Source: Silvimonas sp. (lineage in GTDB: Bacteria; Pseudomonadota; Gammaproteobacteria; Burkholderiales; Chitinibacteraceae). From it: a stretch of DNA of 5,505 bases. Numbering within the stretch: the stretch's first letter is position 1; each line of letters opens with the position of its first letter. Positions 1 through 5,505 of the stretch are shown in pieces. The notes below the pieces were generated by a model. The model did not search any database, was not told the origin of the DNA, and saw nothing but the letters and a program-made list of their open reading frames with translations. The DNA lies in NCBI GenBank assembly GCA_030151005.1, contig JASLES010000503.1, positions 1-5,505 of the forward strand. Direction: 5' to 3'. Position numbers and translations under genes: made by a program.

Positions 1-231
1 TTATCAAATGCTTTTAAACACCGCGCCGTCAGGCGCTAACAAACGCCGCAACGGTGGATTATCGCTCACGCTCCAAATCCACCCTACAGCCAGCATGGCA
101 AAGACCACCTGCGGTGGCCCGGCTGGATTCCGCCAGGGGGCCGCCGAGGTCGTGAATGATGCGCCAGTGGGTCACAATAGATCCCTCTCATCCTTGCCCT
201 GCCGGTGACACCAGCGCAAACGCCTGTACAA
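1..231. other. Gene-free stretch with hairpins, left of the metY terminator
   Basis: I see no convincing gene here. The only open frames are short (under 90 codons), run through palindromic DNA and resemble no protein I recognise. The stretch holds a short GCGCC/GGCGC hairpin (23-27 with 32-36), a GGTGGATT palindrome annotated separately, a CCACC/GGTGG hairpin (105-109 with 113-117), and an alternative, longer stem pairing GGCCC (116-120) with GGGCC (138-142) and CTGG (123-126) with CCAG (133-136). None is followed by a clear T-run, so I do not call them terminators. The stretch most likely separates metY from a gene beyond the left edge. Confidence 0.6.
53..87 (-). repeat. Short palindromic repeat of the GTAGGGTGGATT type
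   Basis: GGTGGATT (53-60) is the exact reverse complement of AATCCACC (76-83), with a 15-base loop. Read on the minus strand, the element opens with GTAGGGTGGATT and closes with AATCCACC. That layout matches a small intergenic palindrome I recognise as scattered through many proteobacterial genomes (GTAGGGTGGATT...AATCCACC). The loop carries AGCG-rich sequence, as such elements often do. Family membership is from memory and only one copy is visible here, so repetition in this genome is inferred. Confidence 0.55.
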
Positions 232-266
232 ACAAAAATGCCAGCAACGATCGCTGGCATTTTTGT
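232..266. terminator. Bidirectional intrinsic terminator after metY
   Basis: A perfect 14-bp inverted repeat (232-245 with 253-266) surrounds a 7-base loop. The stem core is GCCAGC/GCTGGC, flanked by a run of five A on the left and five T on the right. Read on the minus strand it is a GC stem ending in TTTTTGT, 20 bases past the metY stop codon, which is where a rho-independent terminator for metY belongs. The A/T symmetry means it can also stop transcription entering from the left on the plus strand. Confidence 0.88.
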
Positions 267-285
267 ATTCAAGGCAATCCCAGGC

Positions 286-1560
286 TTATGCAGCCTTATC
301 CAGCGCCTGCTGCAAATCAGCAATGATGTCGTCGATATGCTCAATCCCGATCGACAAGCGCACCGTATCTTCCGTCACGCCAGCTTTGGCCAGTTCTTCC
401 GGCGAGAGTTGCCGGTGTGTGGTGCTGGCCGGATGGCAAGCAAGGCTCTTTGCATCACCAATGTTCACCAGCCGCGTGATCAGCTGCAGCGCGTCCTGGA
501 AGCGCGCACCAGCGGCCCGGCCGCCCTTCACGCCAAAGGTCAGCAGGCCAGAAGCCTTGCCGCCAAAATACTTCTGCACCAGCGCGTGCGAGGGGTGTTC
601 CGGCAGACCGGCGTAATTGACCCATTCCACCGCGCGGTGGGTTTTCAGGAACTGCGCCGCCTTGAGCGCGTTTTCCGAGTGGCGATCCAGCCGCAGGCCC
701 AGGGTTTCCAGGCCCTGCAAGATGAGGAAGGCGTTGAACGGCGAAATGGCCGCGCCCATATTGCGCAGCGGTACGGTGCGCGCCCGGCCAATATAGGCGG
801 CCTCACCCAGTGCCTCGGTGTAGACCACGCCGTGGTAGCTGACTTCCGGTTCGTTCAGCCGTTTGAAGCGGGTCTTGTGTTTGGCCCACGGGAACTTGCC
901 GGAGTCCACAATAGCCCCGCCAATACTGGTGCCATGGCCCCCAATATATTTGGTCAGCGAATGCACCACGATATCCGCACCGTGTTCAAACGGGCGGGTG
1001 AGATAGGGCGTCGGCACCGTATTATCGACAATCAGCGGCACCCCGCCGGCATGGGCGACGTCGGCAAAGGCGGCGAAATCCACCACGTTGCCCAGCGGAT
1101 TGCCAATCGACTCAACAAACACCGCCTTGGTGCGGCTATCGATCAGCCTGGCGGCCGCTTGCGGGTCTTTGGCATCGGTAAAGCGCACCTCAATCCCGTA
1201 TTGCGGCAGCGTGTGCGCGAACAGGTTGTAGGTGCCACCGTACAGTGTGCTGGTGGCAATGATGTTGTCGCCCGCTTCCGCAATGGTCAGGATGGAATAC
1301 GTAATGGCGGCCTGACCCGAAGCCAGCGCCAGCGCCCCGATCCCGCCCTCCAGCGCGGCCAGGCGTTTTTCCAGCACGTCGGTGGTGGGGTTCATGATGC
1401 GGGTGTAGATGTTTCCCGCCACTTTCAGGTCAAACAGGTCGGCGCCGTGCTGGGTGTCGTCAAACGAGTAACTGGTGGTCTGATAGATCGGTACGGCCAC
1501 CGCGCGGGTGGTCGGGTCGCCATCAAAACCAGCGTGGATGGCCAGGGTATCGAACTTCAT
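286..1560 (-). CDS. metY: O-acetylhomoserine aminocarboxypropyltransferase (sulfhydrylase)
   Basis: This is a 424-residue cytosolic PLP enzyme of the Cys/Met-metabolism (transsulfuration) family. It is expected to join O-acetylhomoserine with sulfide to give homocysteine and acetate, the direct-sulfhydrylation route to methionine. The opening MKFDTLAIHAG is typical of the family. Visible hallmarks are YTR at 52-54 (phosphate contact), SGQAA at 81-85, ESIGNP at 150-155, IVDN at 177-180 with Asp179 against the PLP ring nitrogen, SLTKYIGGHG at 201-210 with Lys204 as the Schiff-base lysine, HPAST at 376-380, and RLSIGIE at 401-407 whose Arg401 should bind the substrate carboxylate. The length and the long insert after the PLP lysine fit MetY better than MetB, MetC or MetZ, which are usually near 380-400 residues. 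The start is fixed by AAGGAG (1569-1574), 8 bases upstream of ATG. It is transcribed alone, away from mutL. Use of O-succinylhomoserine instead cannot be excluded from sequence. Confidence 0.95.
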   Translation of the reverse strand: MKFDTLAIHAGFDGDPTTRAVAVPIYQTTSYSFDDTQHGADLFDLKVAGNIYTRIMNPTTDVLEKRLAALEGGIGALALASGQAAITYSILTIAEAGDNIIATSTLYGGTYNLFAHTLPQYGIEVRFTDAKDPQAAARLIDSRTKAVFVESIGNPLGNVVDFAAFADVAHAGGVPLIVDNTVPTPYLTRPFEHGADIVVHSLTKYIGGHGTSIGGAIVDSGKFPWAKHKTRFKRLNEPEVSYHGVVYTEALGEAAYIGRARTVPLRNMGAAISPFNAFLILQGLETLGLRLDRHSENALKAAQFLKTHRAVEWVNYAGLPEHPSHALVQKYFGGKASGLLTFGVKGGRAAGARFQDALQLITRLVNIGDAKSLACHPASTTHRQLSPEELAKAGVTEDTVRLSIGIEHIDDIIADLQQALDKAA

Positions 1561-1568
1561 CGCTACGG

Positions 1569-1574
1569 CTCCTT
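1569..1574 (-). promoter_or_regulatory. metY ribosome binding site
   Basis: AAGGAG on the minus strand lies 8 bases before the metY ATG. It is the strongest Shine-Dalgarno sequence in the window and settles the start codon. Confidence 0.85.
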
Positions 1575-1647
1575 CGTTGGGAAAACAGCAGATTGCGCCA
1601 GCGCCCGCCGGTTTTCAATATTCCGTAGAAGAATTAGTTTTCACATC

Positions 1648-1653
1648 AATATA
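1648..1653 (-). promoter_or_regulatory. Candidate metY promoter -10 element
   Basis: TATATT on the minus strand matches the sigma-70 -10 consensus at five of six positions and lies in an AT-rich patch in otherwise GC-rich DNA. No good -35 hexamer sits 16-18 bases upstream, so an activator may be needed or the call may be wrong. A start near 1641 would give a leader of about 80 bases. AATTAG (1632-1637) and CTAATT (1662-1667) form a small inverted repeat around this element and could be a regulator site. Confidence 0.35.
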
Positions 1654-1695
1654 ACCAACATCTAATTATGCGACACCTGGCCAGCCGGTTGCCGC

Positions 1696-1704
1696 TGGTA
1701 TAAT
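1696..1704 (+). promoter_or_regulatory. Extended -10 promoter for mutL and downstream genes
   Basis: TGG directly followed by TATAAT (1699-1704) forms a perfect extended -10 element. The sequence 16-18 bases upstream has no good -35 match, which extended -10 promoters tolerate. Transcription would begin near 1711, leaving a leader of only about 21 bases before the mutL ATG. No other likely promoter is apparent ahead of the four-gene rightward cluster. Confidence 0.65.
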
Positions 1705-1731
1705 CCGGTCTTTGCCCCGCCTTGGCCTACC

Positions 1732-3627
1732 ATGCCCCGCATCCAGCTTTTGTCCGACCAACTGGTTAACCAGATCGCCGCTGGTGAAGTGGTCGAGCGC
1801 CCTGCCTCTGCCCTGAAAGAATTGCTGGAAAACAGCCTGGATGCCGGTGCCGAGAACATTGGCGTAGAACTGGCGGCTGGCGGGACCAAGCTGATCAAGG
1901 TGATCGATGACGGCATTGGTATTGAGCGTGAAGACCTGGCCCTGGCGCTGCATCGGCACGCCACCAGCAAAATCCGGGACTTTGACGACTTGCAGAAAGT
2001 CTCTACGCTGGGTTTTCGCGGTGAAGGGCTGGCATCAATTGCATCCGTCTCACGCCTGACACTGACCAGCCGTTTCAATGGCGCAGCGCACGCCTGGCGC
2101 ATTGAGTCTGACCATGGCCGGCTGCACGATGCCGAGCCCGCTGCATTGGCGGTGGGCACCACCATTGAAGTGCATGACCTCTATTACCAGACGCCGGCCC
2201 GTCGCAAGTTTTTGAAGTCAGACGGCACCGAGTTTGCGCATTGTGAAGACATGGTCAAGCGCCTGGCGCTGGCCAATCCGGACAAACAATTCACGCTGAT
2301 TCACAACAACCGCGCCAGTTTGCGGGTCATGCGCGGCGATGTGCTCAAGCGTTGCGCGGCCCTCTTGGGTGACGAGTTTGCGCAATCGGCCGTGCAAGTA
2401 GAAGAACGCGCCGGGCCGCTGCGCTTGTGGGGCCTGGCGGGCAGCCCGACGCTGAGTAAAGGCTCGCGCGATGCGCAGTATTTCTTTGTGAATGGCCGCT
2501 TTGTACGCGACAAGGTGATTGCCCACGCCTTGCGTGAGGCCTACCGCGACGTACTGCATCACGATCGTCACGCGGCCTATTGCCTGTTCCTGGAACTGGA
2601 CCCGGATGGCGTGGATGTGAACGTGCATCCGACCAAGATCGAAGTGCGTTTTCGCGAATCACAAGCCATTTATGGTTTCATGCTGCGCAGCCTGACCAAG
2701 GCGCTGGCCGGAACCAAAGCGGGCACAGCGCCCGCCGGTGTTGATCCGGAAACCGGCGAAATCCTCACCCCGCAATCCGCAGCGCCAGCCGCTGCACCAG
2801 CCTATAGCCAGCCCGTCTGGCGGCAGCAACCGATGAATATCCCGGTGGTACAAGAGCCTATGGCGGTGTACGACCGGATGTTTGGTGATCTGAAGCGCGA
2901 CCCGACCGCGCCGCAACCGGCATGGCAACCCACCGCGGCAGATGCGGCTGACATCACCACCCTGGCCAGCCCAACAGCCTGGTCGCCACGCCCGGCCGTG
3001 CCGCCTGCGCGTCAGGTCATGCCGGCAGAAAATGAAAACGGCATTCCGCCGCTGGGTTTTGCCGTGGCGCAGATTCACGGCGTGTACATTCTGGCGCAAG
3101 CGGCTGAGGGGCTGATTGTGGTCGATATGCACGCCGCGCATGAGCGGGTGGTGTACGAAAAACTCAAGAACGCGCTGGATCTGGACCAAATGCCCAGCCA
3201 ACCGCTGTTGATCCCGCATCTGTTTGGCGCAGACCGCTTTGAAGTCGCCGCCGTGGAAGACCACCGCGATGCGCTGGCACAACTGGGGTTTGATATCTCT
3301 GTCGCCTCGCCCACACAACTGGCCATTCGCGGCATACCCATGTTGTTGAAAGACGCCGACGCGGTTGAACTGGCGCGCTCGGTACTCAAGGATGTGCGTG
3401 AAGTTGGCGCCAGCCAGATGCTGACTGGGCGGCGTAACGAGTTGCTGGCCACCATGGCTTGCCATGGCGCAGTGCGGGCCAATCGCAGCCTGACCATCCC
3501 GGAAATGAACGCACTTTTGCGCGAGATGGAAGCCACCGAACGCTCCGGCCAGTGTAACCACGGCCGCCCAACGTGGTTCCGCCTGACCATGCATGATCTG
3601 GACAAGATGTTCATGCGCGGTCAGTGA
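1732..3627 (+). CDS. mutL: DNA mismatch repair protein MutL with endonuclease-type C-terminal domain
   Basis: This 631-residue protein couples MutS mismatch recognition to strand nicking and excision. The N-terminal GHKL ATPase domain (about 1-330) shows QIAAGEVVERP (14-24), ELLENSLDAG with Glu30 and Asn34, DDGIGI from Asp59, ATSK (77-80), GFRGEGLASI (94-103), and HPTK with Lys302, the counterpart of the E. coli phosphate-contact lysine. A Pro/Ala-rich linker of about 100 residues (331-435) follows. The C-terminal dimerisation domain carries DMHAAHERVVYE (465-476), fitting the metal-binding endonuclease pattern D-x-H-A-x2-E-x4-E. Also present are ACHGAVRAN (576-584), CNHGRP (608-613) and a clamp-binding-like QPLLIP (490-495). 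E. coli MutL lacks the endonuclease motif and uses MutH; this version resembles the nicking MutL of Neisseria. The start at 1732 gives the standard family N-terminus, though no clear Shine-Dalgarno precedes it. It is the first gene of a tight four-gene cluster. Confidence 0.97.
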   Translation: MPRIQLLSDQLVNQIAAGEVVERPASALKELLENSLDAGAENIGVELAAGGTKLIKVIDDGIGIEREDLALALHRHATSKIRDFDDLQKVSTLGFRGEGLASIASVSRLTLTSRFNGAAHAWRIESDHGRLHDAEPAALAVGTTIEVHDLYYQTPARRKFLKSDGTEFAHCEDMVKRLALANPDKQFTLIHNNRASLRVMRGDVLKRCAALLGDEFAQSAVQVEERAGPLRLWGLAGSPTLSKGSRDAQYFFVNGRFVRDKVIAHALREAYRDVLHHDRHAAYCLFLELDPDGVDVNVHPTKIEVRFRESQAIYGFMLRSLTKALAGTKAGTAPAGVDPETGEILTPQSAAPAAAPAYSQPVWRQQPMNIPVVQEPMAVYDRMFGDLKRDPTAPQPAWQPTAADAADITTLASPTAWSPRPAVPPARQVMPAENENGIPPLGFAVAQIHGVYILAQAAEGLIVVDMHAAHERVVYEKLKNALDLDQMPSQPLLIPHLFGADRFEVAAVEDHRDALAQLGFDISVASPTQLAIRGIPMLLKDADAVELARSVLKDVREVGASQMLTGRRNELLATMACHGAVRANRSLTIPEMNALLREMEATERSGQCNHGRPTWFRLTMHDLDKMFMRGQ

Positions 3628-3638
3628 GCGGAACATCT

Positions 3639-4412
3639 ATGAACTCAGTATTGATTGCCAAACTCTTTGCCGGCCCCGCCGTCATTGCACTCGCCAGCCT
3701 GGCCGGTAAACGCTGGGGCCCAACTATTGCCGGCGTGATTGGCGGCTTGCCGCTGATTGCCGCCTGCGTCATGACGACCTTGTGGCTGGCCTATGGGCAG
3801 GACTACACCATGGCGACGGCGTACAGCGCGCCGTCGGGCTTGTGGGCCAACGCGGTGTACATGATTGCGCTGGGTTGGAGCAGCCGTCGTTTTGGTTGGG
3901 CCGGCATGCTGGCTTGCGGCTGGGTCGTGTACCTGATCGCCGCCTGGGCACTGGCTGCCAGTGGCCTCGCCCAGCAGGACTGGGTGCGCTGGGGCGCGAT
4001 TCCGGCGCTCTGGATTGCCATCTATCTCTTGCCGCGAATAACCGAAGCCCCGGTGTCCCGGCCGTTGCCACACAGCGAACTTATTGCACGCATGCTGGTA
4101 GCGCTGGCCCTGGTGGCGACGCTGACCACGCTGTCGCAGCAACTGGGTACCTCACTGACCGGCGTTTTGTCTGGCGGCCCGGTGGCGGCCACGGTGATTC
4201 CCGCTTTCACCCGCGCGCGTGGTGACAGCAATGGCGTGGTCTACCAGGTGCGGGGCTTTCTGATTGGGCTGATTGGCTTTGCCCTGAGCTTTTTGTTGCT
4301 GGTGCCGCTGACCGCAACCATGGGCGCGTGGGCCGCATTGCCCTCCGCCGTCGTTGCCATGGTCACCAGCCTGGCGCTCAACTGGTACTCCCGCCGCCGG
4401 AGCCGCACATGA
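3639..4412 (+). CDS. Polytopic inner-membrane protein of unknown function, internally duplicated
   Basis: I do not recognise a named family. The 257-residue product is strongly hydrophobic, with about nine helices near residues 4-22, 28-50, 65-80, 86-107, 116-131, 148-165, 171-190, 200-222 and 228-249. Residues 6-44 align without gaps to 149-187 (constant offset of 143), sharing I-A-[KR] and the signature G-x4-G-V-x2-G-x-P (27-38 and 170-181). Arg/Lys residues cluster in alternate loops (24-25, 83-84, 133-151, 192-205, 252-256), predicting N-outside, C-inside, with the two repeats in opposite orientation. This looks like a small transporter or flippase, but no substrate can be inferred. I chose ATG 3639, which has a GCGGA-like site upstream; GTG 3624 is an alternative that overlaps the mutL stop as GTGA and adds five residues. 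The gene ends in an ATGA overlap with miaA, so co-expression with mutL and miaA is very likely. A functional link to them is not shown. Confidence 0.85.
   Translation: MNSVLIAKLFAGPAVIALASLAGKRWGPTIAGVIGGLPLIAACVMTTLWLAYGQDYTMATAYSAPSGLWANAVYMIALGWSSRRFGWAGMLACGWVVYLIAAWALAASGLAQQDWVRWGAIPALWIAIYLLPRITEAPVSRPLPHSELIARMLVALALVATLTTLSQQLGTSLTGVLSGGPVAATVIPAFTRARGDSNGVVYQVRGFLIGLIGFALSFLLLVPLTATMGAWAALPSAVVAMVTSLALNWYSRRRSRT
4399..4402 (+). promoter_or_regulatory. miaA ribosome binding site
   Basis: GGAG lies inside the end of the membrane-protein gene, 6 bases before the ATG at 4409. It supports that ATG over the in-frame GTG at 4328, which would overlap the upstream gene by 85 bases and add a basic, unrelated-looking N-terminus. 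Confidence 0.6.
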
Positions 4413-5371
4413 ATACGCCTTTGCCCCCTGCTATTTTCCTGATGGGCCCGACCGCCAGCGGCAAAACCGCCAGCGCCATCGGGTTGATTGAATCCGGACT
4501 ACCGGTAGAGTTGATCTCGGTGGATTCTGCGTTGGTGTTCAAAGACATGAACATTGGCACCGCCAAGCCCACTGCGGATGAACTAGCGCGTGCGCCACAT
4601 CACCTGATCGACGTCATTACGCCAGAGCAAGCCTACTCAGCGGCGCAGTTTCGTACCGACGCCCTGGTATTGATGCAGGACATCACCGCACGCGGCAAAG
4701 TGCCCGTACTGGTCGGCGGCACGATGTTGTACTTCAACACGCTGCAGCACGGTATCCACGATCTGCCACAAGCCAACCCGGCACTGCGGGCAGAACTGCA
4801 CGCCGAAGCCGCCCAACTGGGCTGGCCGGCCATGCACGAAAAGCTGGCAAGGCTAGACCCGCCCACCGCCGCAAGGCTGGAACCGGGAGACTCGCAACGC
4901 ATTGAGCGCGCGCTGGAAATCTGCATCTTGTCTGGCCGCCCCATGTCAGACCTGCTGGCAGAGCCCGCTGCCGGCCCGGTGCCGTATCACTTGCTTAAAC
5001 TGGCACTGCTGCCAGATGACCGCGCGGTGTTGCACGAACGCATTGCGATCCGGTTCGACCAGATGCTGCACGGCGGCCTGATTGAAGAAGTCCGCCAGTT
5101 ACGCCAGCAATACGCACTGACGCCAGAGTTGCCCTCCATGCGTTGCGTTGGTTACCGCCAGACTTGGGACTACCTGGACGGTTTGATTGACCTGCCCGCG
5201 CTGCGCGAAAAGGGTCTGGCCGCCACCCGCCAGCTGGCCAAACGGCAGCTGACCTGGCTGCGTGGCATGGACGACGTCACGGCGATCAACTGCCTGCGCC
5301 CCGACTTGCCCGATGCAGTACGCACTGCGGTCAGCGACTTTCTGCAAACCACCGGTAAAGCCCACGTATGA
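4409..5371 (+). CDS. miaA: tRNA dimethylallyltransferase (isopentenyl-tRNA transferase)
   Basis: This 320-residue cytosolic enzyme transfers the dimethylallyl group of DMAPP to N6 of A37 in tRNAs reading codons that begin with U, the first step towards ms2i6A. The P-loop GPTASGKT is at 13-20. Next comes DSALVFKDMNIGTAKP from Asp39, the expected general base. Then VGGTMLYF (102-109, substrate-channel threonine), DSQRIERALEI (161-171), RFDQML with Arg215, MRCVGYRQ (244-251), and the basic ATRQLAKRQLTWLR (272-285) that contacts tRNA. The length is normal and no key catalytic residue is missing. Two positions differ from the form I remember as most common: Phe44 where Tyr is usual and Asn48 where Asp is usual before IGTAKP. 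Both look conservative. The start is set by GGAG at 4399 and the ATGA overlap with the upstream gene; the end overlaps the next start the same way. mutL-miaA linkage is widespread in proteobacteria. Confidence 0.96.
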   Translation: MNTPLPPAIFLMGPTASGKTASAIGLIESGLPVELISVDSALVFKDMNIGTAKPTADELARAPHHLIDVITPEQAYSAAQFRTDALVLMQDITARGKVPVLVGGTMLYFNTLQHGIHDLPQANPALRAELHAEAAQLGWPAMHEKLARLDPPTAARLEPGDSQRIERALEICILSGRPMSDLLAEPAAGPVPYHLLKLALLPDDRAVLHERIAIRFDQMLHGGLIEEVRQLRQQYALTPELPSMRCVGYRQTWDYLDGLIDLPALREKGLAATRQLAKRQLTWLRGMDDVTAINCLRPDLPDAVRTAVSDFLQTTGKAHV

Positions 5372-5505
5372 GCGGGCTGCCCGTGCACATTCGCCCAGCC
5401 GTACCGACAGACGCCGCAGCCATCAGCGCCTTGTTGCCACAATTAGGGTATGAACTCGCACCTGAGCGGCTTGCCGACAAGCTAAGCCGCTTTGCCGCAT
5501 CTGCC
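5368..5505 (+). CDS. GNAT-like N-acetyltransferase, N-terminal fragment (runs off the right edge)
   Basis: Only the first 46 residues are present, with no stop before the window ends. The start, V-H-I-R-P-A followed by T-D-A-A-A-I-S-A-L-L-P-Q-L-G-Y, has the first strand and helix typical of GCN5-related N-acetyltransferases (an I-R-x-A-x3-D-A-x2-I pattern near residues 7-19). These enzymes transfer acetyl from acetyl-CoA to an amine. The acetyl-CoA-binding motif lies beyond the edge, so neither activity nor substrate can be judged. The start overlaps the miaA stop as ATGA, making this the fourth gene of the coupled cluster. No strong Shine-Dalgarno is seen, consistent with translational coupling. 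Confidence 0.7.
   Translation, partial: MSGLPVHIRPAVPTDAAAISALLPQLGYELAPERLADKLSRFAASA

Noticed and set aside
8..208. A 66-codon plus-strand open frame at the left edge.
   Set aside because: It crosses several palindromes, has no ribosome site I can see, and has no protein-like composition.
1561..1640. A SAM or SAH riboswitch upstream of metY.
   Set aside because: I could not find the conserved core sequences of the classes I know, and the hairpin arms are only 6 bp; kept only as a general leader observation.
205..1665. A long plus-strand open frame (486 codons) lying across all of metY.
   Set aside because: It is exactly antisense to a clear PLP enzyme with catalytic motifs, begins upstream of the terminator hairpin, and its translation has low-complexity Arg/Gly/Gln/His character. 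High GC with few stops on the opposite strand explains it.
2686..3496. Two CGCAGCCTGACCA occurrences, considered as possible DNA-uptake-sequence-like repeats.
   Set aside because: Both fall inside mutL reading frame as ordinary R-S-L-T codons, do not match a known uptake sequence exactly, and two copies are not evidence of enrichment.
2659..3636. A 325-codon minus-strand open frame opposite the mutL C-terminal half.
   Set aside because: It is antisense to conserved MutL motifs and the translation is His/Arg/Gln-rich with no recognisable domain; a codon-bias shadow.
4328..4408. In-frame GTG extension of miaA by 27 codons.
   Set aside because: It would overlap the membrane-protein gene by 85 bases. 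The family N-terminus with the P-loop near residue 13 is given by ATG 4409, which has GGAG 6 bases upstream.

Overview
The window comes from a high-GC Gram-negative chromosome. It is most likely a betaproteobacterium, and my tentative best guess is the Neisseriales / Chitinibacteraceae side of the class. The reasons are the betaproteobacterial style of MutL (a DMHA-type endonuclease motif instead of reliance on MutH), the mutL–miaA neighbourhood and the overall codon use. The taxon is inferred from protein character only; no rRNA or other marker gene is present.

Layout from left to right. Positions 1-285 hold no gene. They contain a short dispersed-repeat-like palindrome, further GC-rich hairpins of unknown role, and a strong AT-flanked terminator. 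Next, on the minus strand, is metY (286-1560), encoding a PLP-dependent O-acetylhomoserine sulfhydrylase. A 171-bp divergent intergenic region follows, carrying a good extended -10 promoter for the rightward genes and a weaker candidate promoter for metY. The rightward cluster is mutL (mismatch repair), a polytopic membrane protein of unknown function, miaA (tRNA dimethylallyltransferase), and the start of a GNAT-like acetyltransferase that runs off the right edge.

The four rightward genes are packed with almost no spacing. The miaA start and the acetyltransferase start each overlap the preceding stop codon as ATGA, and the membrane-protein start lies within 12 bases of the mutL stop (or overlaps it as GTGA if an upstream GTG is used). 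This points to one transcript with translational coupling. The mutL–miaA pairing is the familiar proteobacterial arrangement; the membrane protein between them is the unusual part.

The functions are mostly housekeeping: methionine/homocysteine synthesis by direct sulfhydrylation, DNA mismatch repair and tRNA A37 isopentenylation. I see no mobile element, CRISPR array, toxin-antitoxin pair or defence system. The most thought-provoking item is the unknown membrane protein. Its two halves align without gaps around a G-x4-GV-x2-G-x-P signature, and charge distribution suggests they sit in the membrane in opposite orientations, as in antiparallel-duplicated transporters.
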